The position numbers and the translations under genes were made by a program. Shown here one piece after another: positions 12,601 to 24,298 of a stretch of 29,571 nt of DNA (positions are counted from its first letter, which is position 1; every line of letters starts with the position of its first letter). Below the pieces are notes generated by a model. The model had not been told where the DNA came from and made no database searches. It saw nothing but the letters and a program-made list of their open reading frames with translations. The stretch comes from Mnemiopsis leidyi. Taxonomy: Eukaryota > Ctenophora > Tentaculata > Lobata > Bolinopsidae. The DNA lies in NCBI GenBank assembly GCA_000226015.1, contig JH153452.1:42784-72354 (forward strand), given 5' to 3'.

Positions 12601-15600
12601 ACTGAGACTCAGTGTAATGATAATCCAGAACCTCAATCCCATTCACTTCGATTTTCATCCCCAGTTCCGTCTTTGAAAATGTCCAAATTTTGTGTTGGTC
12701 TGATGGCAGCTGTTTTAGGAACTGGGTGTAAGTAGTGCCACAACCAGCAACAGAAAACGTTATTGGATCGCTGTACTTAATTCGGATGCCTGCAACAAAT
12801 GAGGCATCTTCCTTGTTGACCATCCAAATTTTGATGTGTTCTCCACTGCCAGTCATGCTATCTGCCTTAACTTGAAGGGGCGTCGCCTCAAGATCAACTT
12901 CTAGCATGTTGTTTGTTTTCACCAGCCAATCTGTAATGGCAATGATCCTATTTTAAGACTTACCTTGATCTTTGATTGTTTTTTTGCGTACTACAATATT
13001 AATTTTCTATCTGATCATTGCTGCTGTTAAGTGTTTAGACTTTTTACATAAAATGCAGCGATAACTTAAATCTACTTGACATAATTAGGGCCGGTGTATT
13101 AGCATGCATCCAAATTGAGCAAAATTACGATTCTGTTGTAGGTATGATCAGTAAAATGTAAATGATAAGTCTGTACTCTGTACTATGTTTTTTAATTGAA
13201 ATATTTCTGGAAAAGGTTCACAAATTTTAACTTATCCTAAAATAGGGAGCATTGTGATTGTTTACTATCTTCTCATTGGTCAAAATTTGTGATACTTCCC
13301 AAAAATACGTTGCTCTATCGATTATAAAAAATGAGACTGACCACAACGAGTTTTGTTCTCGTTTATCGACGTTCCCCCTGGACACTCTGTGCAGGAAGAT
13401 TGGCCACTATAACTGTAGCTGTTTCCAGGGCATGTTACACATGTTGTAGTGTCGCCTTCTGATTGCTTATAGGTCCCTGGCTGGCAAACTTCTGTGGAGG
13501 ATGATGATTTAGGAAGTTTGATCTGACTTACTATAACAGCCAAATAATTAGCAACTAGTAATAGTATATGCAAGCTACTAACAAACTAACTAAAAACGAA
13601 CTTAAGACTAACTTGCAAGTTCAAATTAACTAACAACTTACAACTGTCTAACAAAATAACAATTAACTAACGATTAACAAGCAACTATCAACTATTTAAC
13701 AATTAACCAAAAAATAATTAACTACTAACTAACAACAAACGAACACGTAACAACTAAGAATCGACAAACAGTTGTCTAACGATTAACTAACAGATACCTA
13801 ACATTTAACAAAGAACTAACAACTAACTAACAACTAACAAAAACAAACTAACAACAAACTCACAAAAAAACAAAATAACTTTCTCACAACTTTTGAACAA
13901 CTGACATCATCAATGAATGACTGACCTCTACACCAGGGCTCTTCTCCCCTAAAAATCAGTTCAGCAGTTTGCGTGCAGGTCAACTGATTGGCACCTTCCA
14001 ATGAGTATCCAGATTTGCAATTTATTTTCAGCTCTGTTTCTTTACGTGCAGGGAAAAGGGAGAGAAATTCAACCCAGATGTTATCGTTTTTCCATTTCTC
14101 GTTCAAATCTTTACAGATGGGAAATTCTGGGGGTTTTAGTGACATAGTTACAGCCTTAAATATTCTTTCTTTCTTTAGACGTCCTTAAGACATTTGAAAA
14201 CTTTCTTTGTGGCAAGTCATCTTATGAGTTTTTGTTAAAAATTTGAACACCTAATTCTAAATTTGATGTTAATGCGATGTGCTCTTTGGCGATCTTATTA
14301 ACGTGATCAAGCATCAATTACAATAACACCAAAAACCTCTTATTCGATAGCTGTCCGAAGCAGTGTCAGCTTCTTCAAACATCACTTTCGCAATCTCTCT
14401 GTTGTAAACTGATCGGTCATTGTGAGTGCAGGAGGAGACTTTGTAATCTACCACCGTGACATCATTGCAGTCAATCGTTATGTCGTTTTGCGATTTTTGG
14501 AACGTCCAAATTTTATCATCTGCCTTGAGAACATTGCTCACAGCTTGCCTTCCTTCCATACAGGATTGCAGTTCAAACTCCATACGCGCATTAAAGTAGA
14601 GCACCAGTGTGCCTGCGGGATGCATCGCCGCATCAAAGAATCTGAGGACGACTTTGTCGGCACTGTTCAGTGCACTGTTTGTCTTGATTTGCAGAGTTGT
14701 AGTCTGGGGTATAAAGTCCCTGAAGTAGCCAGCTCCTCGAGATACTGGCATCCAATCTGCAATCAGTGGTCAATGAAGCTTCTACTTGTACATAGTCTCT
14801 TTAGGCTTTAAATCGATATGGTAGGTGGCCGGGGTTCTGTAGACATATATGATATAGCAGATACAAAGTTTTTCAGTCAATAGCTTTCAAAAAACTTGTG
14901 TTAATAAGCTGAAAAACTTGAGTTCAAATTCAGATAGTTGCTAATTATATATTGCGGATCCTATTTAACATTATGAATACAATACAGTATCAATTAGGGT
15001 GGACAAAATCTGTCCCTACCCCGGATAACGGATTGCTAATTTTTTTCTCACCCTTTTTGCGATAGAAGTCAGATGCAGTATCACTGTTATAAAATACCAG
15101 CTTAGTTATTAATCTGTCATAGACGTCCTTGTTTGATTCCGTACATTCCGATATCATGAAATTAGCTACCTCCACTCCATTGCACTCAATCCTAACTGCA
15201 TCTGGGCCCACTGCTCGATAGATTGTCCACACTTTCTCCTTCTCTTCTGGAACGCTATATAATAATGCTTTGTCAGCCATGCAGTGCAACAGCTGATACT
15301 TCATTGTGTCCTCGAAGTGAATATTAAGAGCGAGTGCCAACCAAATTCCGTCATCAACTACCCCGAACGACAGGACATCTCCACTTCCAACCGAACTGTC
15401 TGTTTTGATTTGCAAGGGTGTGTCTCTCATATCAAAGTTAACGTAACTGTCCTTGACGACCTCTGTCCAATCTGCTCATTACATTACCAATAGGTAACTT
15501 ATTAAGGTAACTTGTTATTTTCTAATTAAGTAATTAAGGAGGTGGGTAAGGCGTTGACCATGGCCAAGACACTATTGAATTTGCTCCACGATCAATGGTC

Positions 15601-18600
15601 AAAATAATTTGGATTTTTGCAATGGTCTTTTTTTAATGGTCAACCTTTTAACCATTTGACCATGGGTATATCAAAAATTTGCCCATGGTCATTGGTCATG
15701 GTAAAACCAATACGGTCGTAGGCCAAATGGTCAAATATCGCAGTCACTACCCCCCCCCCCCTTAATTGGGCATGTAATTAAAAAAACTTGGGCTATCTTT
15801 ATCAAAATTGTTTTATAAAATCATAGAAATGCTTTTGTTTTGCATTTTAACGACGATATAATATCACTCGCCTAAACTTTAATTAATCACCCATGGACTA
15901 TATGTTTTACTGGAAACTTACATCCACATTCGGGCTCGTTTTTAAACTTGAATTTAGTTCCGTTCAGACACGTGACCAGTCTATCTCCTGTCAGCTGGAA
16001 CCCTTCATTGCAACTCAACGTCACAACAGTGCCAGCAGGAACGGGAAATGTTTGGTTTGTTTTCATATAATCCCATCCTGTCTTAAGTCCAGTGCATTGT
16101 GACGCCTCTGTATCTTGATCTGTATCTTGCTCTGCTGGTACATGTGTTAGTAGGAACAACTAGATATACTTACTGCCTACTGCTCGAATATTTAAGCTGT
16201 TTGATCTCAATATTTGCTGTATGCGATAATTCGCAATTTAACCATGGGTGTTAGTGCTTAGAATCAGCTCGAATTGTGATGATCTAAATTTTTGCAATTC
16301 CTGCGTTGTTGTTCTGAAATAGCCTGAATTAAGTACCGATTGATATATCTGATACAGATCTGCTTCATATCACACTTTCCACGATAAAGAATTAAAGCTT
16401 TATCAGAAATGAAAATTGATATTTGGCTCTGTCTTTTCAGAGGCATAATGACATTGCCACAGGACATATCTTTAATTCACACCTTATCATAACTTTATTT
16501 TTCTTGTCATGTAACATCAGTTGACCTATGGATAGTTAGGTACAACCAATAACAGTTTAGCAATGCTATCACATGATGTAAACGATTTGCGACTCCTCCC
16601 CAACATAACTTTCTCTATTGGCTGTTTGTTTTAGTCCCGACTACTTTAGTACTACTTAAGTCCCGACCTAAGTCACTAGACTAGGCCAGACTGCTATCCC
16701 CTCTCACCTACCAGGTGCACAGGATGGTGTTATAGAAAAGTAAAACTCTCTGTCGTGGAGACACGTGACCAGTCTATCTCCAGACAGCTGGATCCCTTCA
16801 TTGCAACTCAACGTAACAACAGTGCCCTCGGGAACGGGAAATGTTTGGTCTGTTCTTATCTGATCCCAGTCTCTGATTAGTCCAGTGCATTGCGGTACTT
16901 CTGTTAGTATTTACATGTTAGTAAAACAGAAATATATGCTTACTGGTACTTACATTTTCACTGAGTTGAGAGCGAATAGAACAGGATTACACTCATGTAA
17001 CCACTCAGTGTAGTACACACTCATCGCAGCCGAGCTAGCACCCAATTTGAACAATTAAAAGTCTTATTATGCATACTAGTCTGAACATAACAGTCCAAAC
17101 ATAATTATGAGGATTGCAAAACATTAAATCTTGGCTTAAAAACGGTAACCTTTAGCACGGTAAAAGTCTGAAGCTGTATCAGTTTCTAGGAATAGAACTT
17201 TGGCTATGTCACGTTCGTAGACCCATTTTTCACTGTGGGTGCAGGACGAGATCTTAAAATCAAGGACCTCAACACCATTACACTTAATCTTAACGGCATC
17301 TGGTGTCCTGTAAATTGTCCAATCTTTATTTTTGTCGGTGGGAACGTTAGCAAGAGGAATTTTATCCTCAGTACAACGATTTAGTACGTATTCTATCTGT
17401 TCGTTGAAATGGAGCTGCAGTCCGCCAGCTGGGAATAGCCCAACATCGTTGAAGGCCACATCCACCATGTCTTTACTGGAAACCAAACTGTCCGTTTTTA
17501 TTTGTAAAGGAGTTGTTTCCATGTCCACTTCGTGTGAGTTCTTTCTGACTATGGTTTTCCAATCTGAAGGGATGTATAGTTGGTATTATTGATATTCAAT
17601 ATAGCAGTAATTTTCAAACTGTGATTGTGTAAAATGGTAAGTAATTTCGTAATACTGTTATAGGTAATTAATCTATTTTGATAAACTCTTCTAGAATTCC
17701 AGCGAATACGTTAAATGATGTTTAAACAAGAATTAAACTATTTTCTTGAAAAACACAATATTCCTTTAAACTCACCAAAAATAAAACACGCTTTATATGC
17801 AATGGACCAGCCGGGCATGTGAATAACACTAGTCTCCTCCTTGACCAGCCTGACACAGTTTGGTAGTGGCGAACCTTCACTTGCCACGCCCTCACATTCC
17901 TCATCCTGCTCACACCACGTGATACACTGATCGTTACTTATCTTTATTGTTTGTTCTGTGGAAGGGATTGGCACCAGTCCAAGGTCGGGTAACCAGCAAT
18001 CTGAAAGATTGAGTCTGTAGTGGGTTTGGAAAAGAGGGTAATGGTAAATTCGACAATATATAAAGAGAAACTCTTGTCAGTTATTTTTCCGATTGCTTGC
18101 CTTATGCCGGGCCTAGACTTTACTAGCGACTGCTTATTGTTTTAGTAATTGTTTTACAGAACTGAAAAAAACGAAAAAGAAATTTAACACGCTACCTTGA
18201 GGTGTAACGATGACAACTTCCGAGACCGATATAATCCCTCCACTCTTCCTCAAAACGACAGTATCTCCGTATCTATTGCAAACAAACGGATACACCTGAT
18301 CGCTTCTCCTGAGACCGGTCCTCAGACTCAGAACTCCGCACACCAGACTCTGATCCTGTCCCTCCACGTGGACCACCGTTCCCCCGTACGGTTCCAAACA
18401 GCGAGTTTTAAAGTTCTCCGGACTTTCTCTACAGGAGTCTCCGGGTAGTGGCCAATCTTGGTAAAACTCCAGGTAGAGGATAACCTTCTGGACGAAGTAG
18501 GCTCTGTACAGCTCAAGTTTCAGCCAGCTTACTCCGTCGGCGGTGTTAGTTGCGGAACTTGTCGTCAGGCGTTGGTCGCTGGAAAATTCCGCCACATGAG

Positions 18601-19800
18601 TTACTTTGTCAACTTGGATATCTTCACCTTGGGTCACTCTTCTGGGCATAACCTCGCCCGGAATCGTTTCACGAACTGAGGAGTTGAATTTTATGCGCAC
18701 CATCGACTTTCGAAGAAATTTTAAAATCTTAATGTTGAATATAAAATTTGTAAGTTATGGTGTTCCGGCGTATTAGTATGATATTAGTATAGTAAGTTTA
18801 GTATAATATTAGTATAGTTAATTAGTATATTATAAGTAGAGTATTCTAGTATAGTATTAGTTTCAACTCGGATAAATGATGTTTAATACGTCCTCTTGAT
18901 CCAATAGTATTAGTACAATATTAGTATAGTATTAGTATGATATTAGTATAGTAAGTTTAGTATAATATTAGTATAGTTAATTAGTATATTATAAGTAGAG
19001 TATTCTAGTATAGTATTAGTACAATATTAGTATATTAGTATTAGTATAGTATAGTATTAATATAGTCCCGGTAAAGCAGTACTCACCGATATCCGAGTTG
19101 AAACAAGGCCTCGCTTCCACTGGACACCAAGAGTAGGAATCGTGCTCGCAGCATTCACTGTCAAACTCTATTCTACCTCCATCACATATTGGTGGAAGTA
19201 GTGTCCGATCTAATTTTTCTCTGTTGAATTTGCAGCAGGCAGCTCCAGCAAGGTAGGCGAATGGGTGGGAGTCAATACACGCTGAAGTATTTGTTTGTTG
19301 TACTTTGTATTCGTTACACCTGTACCCAGGCCTTTACAGTTATACTGAAGGGACTCCTGTAGGATTCTAGATCTTTCAACGGAGACCCTCCTCATTTAAC
19401 TCTCAAACACAGTTTACCGGTCATTCGGCTGAGTCGACCGAAGAAGATTGCATAGGCAAATGCCCTTAGCGCACTCCTCTAGGATTGGCAGATCTGGGAC
19501 TTGAACACTGCCAGCTGGTCTAGAGTTCGTCACTTTTGCATTCATATTCAATACGACAAGTACTCTGTCCTAACATAGGCTTCTACCAAAGTGTCAAGCT
19601 TGATATGTTACCATTGTGACATGAAATGAGCTTGGTCGAATCTTTACATACGAACCATTATAGCATTATTCAAAATTAGTACTTCGAATGGAATACAATT
19701 TGTTCATGGCCAAACCGCCACTTTATAGTTTCTGTGTTAAGAAAAATAGCTGATCTATAAATATGATCGTTATGACTTGGAAGGGATCGTTACAACTTAC

Positions 19801-19836
<36 letters not shown>

Positions 19837-22800
19837 CAGAAATAACGTTCCTACCTCCGTATCCGTAGATCCTAATCTCTGACAAGCCCGGTCCGACCTC
19901 CTCCCCATCCTTCAACTGTCCTCGTTCCAACTTCACTTCATTCCCGACCACACCCTCACAATAAACAGTGTACGTCTGCTCCGTCTCCTCCGAGACCACA
20001 CTCTTCACCACAACTTCGCCACACAGAGCTTCTCTCTGGCGGTCCGTGTTTACCACCCTGACAGCGGTGTGGTTTAGGTGCTTCACACAGCACTCAGTTA
20101 GCGGGCCGACCAGCTCTATCTTGGATATGGCGTAGAAGTGATCCAGGGTGTATTTAATCCAGGTGTCTTGTGATGGTTCCTTGGGGACGTACGCTGTGGT
20201 GAAACTTCCGTCGTAGGTTGAGTTGGCGGTGTTACTTTCAGGTGACGTTTTCGAGGATTTTATTTTGATCGTGGTACCTGAGGAAACCAGGGTTATTATA
20301 TGTCGTCTTGTCGTCTTGCCGTTTTGTCGTTTTGTTGTTTTGCCGTTTTGTTGTTTTGTTGTTTCGCCGTAATCTACAAAACTCACCAACAAAAATTTTT
20401 CTAGCATATCAGACTTCGAAAAACTTTAGTAAGATAAATTGCGACAGCGCATTACAGTTCAACTTTGTTAATCAGAAAGACTCATTAAAAGCAACCAACT
20501 CTTGTTTAGACTGTAACGGCTAGACGAAGCATCAGAAAGACGTTCATGATTTAAAATTTATATCCGAAAAAAGCCTTTCGCTTATTCTGATTGCTGAGTA
20601 AGGAAGTTCATCATTATATAATTTGATAAATCCGCTTTTTCAGATGTACGAGAATTGTCTGAAGAAGTTCTACAGTTACCAAAACGTGGAGATTCTGCTG
20701 TATCTTGCACGTGCACATTTTGTATGTGGGAAACTGGAGGAAACAAGGCGTATTCTCCTCCAGGCTAGACACATGGCTCCACAGGTTAGCTTGAAATATT
20801 TTTATTCTTTTGTTTCTCTTTCCATTTTTACTATTTAGTTTCGTGTTATGTGATGTTGTGAACGTTCGATGGTTCCAATTGCAACTTGACGAGATTTAAA
20901 AGAAGGAATTTTCATGAAATAATACATCATATAACAAGCACCCCAAATATTTCAGGATAACTTGATATTGTTTAACCTATCGTATGTGCTGCGTCACTTG
21001 GCGACCAACACACTGCGTGATGAAAAGAGTGGGCTTGAGGAGGTAGTGAGTGCTGTCAGAAATTTGGAGTTGGCTCAGCGTTTCTTCACTATGCTCAGGT
21101 AGCCACTTTAGTTCATGTTAAGTTTTCTGTTGTTTAAGAATATAACATTGTTCTTCAAATCCTTTCAGAAATCCATTTAAACTTAAGACATTGTTCTGTT
21201 TGCAAATAGAAGATTGACTAAACTCCATGATTGTTTTCAGCAAAGCAACCGAGAGACAAAAGTACGACTTAAACCACGCTGCAGCGGAAGCGCGACAGTG
21301 TACTGACCTCCTGTCGCAGGCACAGTACCACGTCGCACGTGCACGGAAACTGGACGACGAACAGCGGGCTATCAGGTTTGATTGAGACTTTCATTCGCAG
21401 TTAAAAAAAAGACTTTCACTTTGTGGGAAAATAAACCTTAATATGCTAGGAATACTGGAAATTGGAATTCTGATAAAAGATTACCAATTTGCTAGTTTCA
21501 TGCATTAAAAAGTTAACAACCTCAAGAATTCTTAAATCATCATAAGTCTTAAAAGCTATTGTGGTAGGGTCAACGCTAAGAAAATTGTGCACTGTACATA
21601 TTATTTTTTACAAACCGTATCAGGATCAAGGTCCCTTTCGAGTAAGAATGCTTTAAGAGTTAAAAAAATGAACCCTGAAACCATATATTGCAGAATGCAG
21701 CAGGAGAAAGCCAAGCAGGAGCTTGAAAACAAGAGGAGGGAGGAAGAAGAACTTCTGCGTAAGGAGAAGGAGGAGAAACATCAAGCCATGTTGGTTCAAC
21801 GTGAAGTGTATAGGGAGAAGGCTAAGAACATTCTCATCTTTGCTGAGGAACCTGAACCTCCTAAAGTACCCAAAGGTACGAAAATAATCTACTGTTGAAT
21901 CTTGATATTAAGATCATAGATCATATCAGTGTATATATATATATATATACTTTAAATATAAAGTTTGGATTGGGACTCCAGTTCAGTAGATCCAATCTTA
22001 TCATCCTACAAGAACTGGCCCAAGCTAGTTATAACATATCAGTATTGCGTCTCATCAACTTTATGCTGCTTGATAAGAAAATATAAAGTTTGCATCTCGG
22101 AACTAGATAGGACGTAGATTGATATCTGTTCAATTTCAGGAAGAAGAAAGAAGGATGAAGAACCTCTCTACAGTAGCGGAGAAGCTTCTTCCGATCCTGA
22201 TAAGGATGGTAAGTGTGCTATTGTGTACTTTCTGTGTACAGGATCTTCTTCTCATTGACACGTTCTGTACAGCTATGGTCTTAGGCTTTAGTCTTGGCTG
22301 CTTTCCTGGGGTGGCAGCTATGGTCTTAGGCTTTAGCTATAATATCCAAGGAATGTAAGAAACTATTATTTCTTGGGATGCATTAAATCTTAATTATTGC
22401 ACTGCATTTTCAGATGGACTCAATGATGAAGAAAAGGAGAAGAAAAAGAAGGAAAAGGCAGAGAAAAGACAGAGAAAGAAACAAGCTCGCGAAGAGAAGA
22501 AAAAAGCCAGAAAGGAGAGAGAACGAAAGAGGGTATGTCTTCTTAATGGAAATCGAAGCAAGTTGTACATCGGAATGATGGTTTTATATGTCTAATTTAT
22601 TGCATAGGTTCAGGCTTACGTTTCGATAGAAATCTCGCGTGTCCTTTTTTCCATTTAGCAGATTTTAGATGCTTCTTCTTTTGTATTTTACCTTTAAGTG
22701 ATTTCCGAAAAACAACGGAACATACTTAACACATCATATCTACAGCAACAGCAAGAGCGGGAAGAAAAGTCAGGCAAATACACCAGTAAGGCCTTTATAT

Positions 22801-24298
22801 CTGACTCTGACTCCGACGGTGGCGAGGATGGGGACGACGCAGAACCCGTCCCGAAAATCAACGAATCTCCTGCCAAAGCGGCCCCCGTCAAAACAGGACT
22901 GTTGGACAGCGACAGCAGCGACCTGGATGAAAGTCCGAGAAAGTGAGTGTGCGAGAAAGCTTGACGGATTTGTTGAAAATGAGGATTTACTTTCGAAATT
23001 TCAACCTTATTACCGATGTACCGTATATTTAAAAGCTACTAACTACTAACTAAGTATTTGTATGCCAACCGAAATTCACCGCTGCCACCCCAGGAAAGCA
23101 GCTAAGACCCGAAAGAGGAAACATTTCTCCGACTCGGAGGACGATTCTGACATCCGAGAAGAGATGGAGAAGGGTGGGGAGGACGAGGAGGAGAAGAAGG
23201 AGACGAGTGTGACGAAGATAAGTGATATCAGCGAGGACGATGTCCCTGAAACAGAGACTTCCACCCCTAAAGGTAGATTCCTGTCTACTTCTCTTGAAGT
23301 TATTATCATTTTTGTGGACTTTGTTCTTTTATATTCTTTTCCTTTAGATTTTCTTCAGATTGGATTGGATTTTAGAAACTTTTGGAGTGGCTATCGATCG
23401 CTGTTTTATTAAATATTCCCTAGCTCCCGCCAAGAAACCAACTATTGATGAGTCAGACAGTGATACTAATGATAAGACCTCGGATAAAGGTACACATGTC
23501 TTCATAATCTTAAAAACCCCCGTTTATTACCGCTATTCTCTTCCCCCCACAAGAATCTCCTATTTAGCTTCTGGACACCCTTTTACGTTACTTCAAGAAC
23601 CCTTTCTACGTTACTTAATAGAACATGATAGAAGTAGCATATTGTTGTTTCAATCATTACATTAAAACTGTGACAATTGTTATTAACTTGATTGTTTAGG
23701 CGAAGGGCTGGAAACAGAAACATTAGAAAGTCAACCTACGGAGGAGACTGACGTTCTTGTGTCTGAAACTCGTGAGACTATCTTCGAGGAAAATCCATCG
23801 GGAGAGGAAGAAGAAAAGGAAGATCGGTCGGAAAAGAAGAAAGATTCAGATGATGATTCGGATCATATTGAGAAGAAGTCTAAATATGAGAAGACACGAA
23901 AAGGCGACGAAAGAGAGAAATCTGAGTCGAAGAAAAAGAAGAAGGTGGAGTCCAGTTCTGAGTCAGATGATGTCGAGAAGCATAAATCTAAAAAGAAAAG
24001 CAGGGCCTCTGAAGAGAAGAAGTCAAAGAAGAAATCTTCGAAAGGTTCAGACAGTGACAGTGATACTCGGTCAAAATCCCGGAAGAAGAAGAAAAGAGAC
24101 TCTTCCCTTTCACCAAGTTTGAGTTCTGACAGTGATTCAGAAGATGTCAAGAAGAAACATCGATCAAGAAAGAAGAAGTCCAACAAAGGCAAGAAAACGG
24201 GAAAGTCAAGTGAGAAAAGCAAACAGTCAAAATCTAAAAAAGATAAGAAACGATCGAAGAAAGTAGTTGATAGCTTATCTTCCGATTCTAGTTCCTAA
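2582..24298 (+). CDS. CTR9: CTR9 homolog, TPR scaffold of the Paf1 complex (spliced, 19 coding exons, complete)
   Basis: CTR9 is the tetratricopeptide-repeat scaffold of the nuclear Paf1 complex, which travels with RNA polymerase II and promotes elongation and H2B/H3 modification. Exons join in frame: 2582-3679, 3877-3987, 4121-4315, 4752-4892, 5074-5214, 5377-5509, 5668-5759, 5985-6086, 6370-6459, 20644-20784, 20956-21098, 21241-21375, 21694-21875, 22140-22208, 22414-22532, 22746-22942, 23094-23272, 23424-23489, 23700-24298. All borders are GT-AG with matching phases. The product is about 1310 aa; vertebrate CTR9 is about 1170 aa, and the extra length is in the acidic/basic tail. Hallmarks are [13 protein letters not shown] at the N terminus, [52 protein letters not shown] and [13 protein letters not shown], followed by a Lys/Glu coiled coil and a Ser/Asp/Lys tail. 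Intron 9 is 14.2 kb and contains antisense exons of another gene. The assignment is very secure; the splice sites were read by eye. Confidence 0.96.
3877..6459 (+). CDS. CTR9: CTR9 exons 2-9 (residues 367-701, central TPRs)
   Basis: Eight short exons: 3877-3987, 4121-4315, 4752-4892, 5074-5214, 5377-5509, 5668-5759, 5985-6086 and 6370-6459. All junctions are phase 0 except the exon 6/7 junction, which splits a Gly codon (phase 1, donor G|GTCAGA, weaker than the others). Recognisable CTR9 blocks are EAWIEL and [11 protein letters not shown] (exon 3), [11 protein letters not shown] (exon 4), [13 protein letters not shown] (exon 5), [10 protein letters not shown] (exon 6) and [14 protein letters not shown] (exon 9). 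Introns here are 133-436 bp; intron 3 holds a dispersed-repeat copy just before the exon 4 acceptor. Confidence 0.94.
4497..4687 (+). repeat. Dispersed repeat copy 1 (SINE-like), in CTR9 intron 3
   Basis: About 190 bp, from CCCAGATCCGCCAATCC to GGGTACAGGTATAAC, matching 19313-19503 in reverse orientation with about a dozen mismatches. The first 80 bp differ at a single position. It ends about 65 bp before the exon 4 acceptor. Confidence 0.85.
6460..7373. other. Start of CTR9 intron 9; no exon recognised
   Basis: AT-rich, with frequent stops in all minus-strand frames. The missing 3'-terminal exon(s) of the mosaic gene would be expected here or further left, but none shows a module or membrane segment. 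Confidence 0.5.
7251..7352. repeat. 26-bp minisatellite
   Basis: Three to four copies of GTTGTCAGGTTGAATAAGTTGAATAA, directly downstream (minus strand) of the last recognised mosaic exon. Confidence 0.85.
7374..7437 (-). CDS. Mosaic gene exon 30: second part of the split sushi module; last exon found
   Basis: 64 nt, acceptor TCCCAG at 7438-7440 (phase 0), donor A|GTAAGT at 7373 (phase 1). It encodes [21 protein letters not shown], completing the sushi fold of exon 29. A strong donor follows, so at least one more exon must exist, but none could be recognised leftwards. Confidence 0.8.

Noticed and set aside
16264..16467. 67-codon minus-strand frame between sushi exons 12 and 13
   Set aside because: No module signature, no bordering splice sites in phase 1, intronic base composition.
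18133..18195. Continuation of the discoidin-like frame with a Phe-rich hydrophobic tail ([11 protein letters not shown]) as a membrane anchor
   Set aside because: It lies past a clear GTAGCG donor in the expected phase 1; read-through of T-rich intron sequence.
20278..20407. ATG at 20405 as first exon and signal peptide of a self-contained nested gene
   Set aside because: The hydrophobic run after the Met is short and preceded by Glu-Lys. The following residues translate a low-complexity repeat, and a good phase 1 acceptor (TTTCCTCAG) lies exactly at the module border. Kept as an alternative, not as the main model.
23863..24222. 119-codon minus-strand frame rich in Phe/Ser/Leu
   Set aside because: Antisense shadow of the Lys/Ser/Glu-rich CTR9 last exon.
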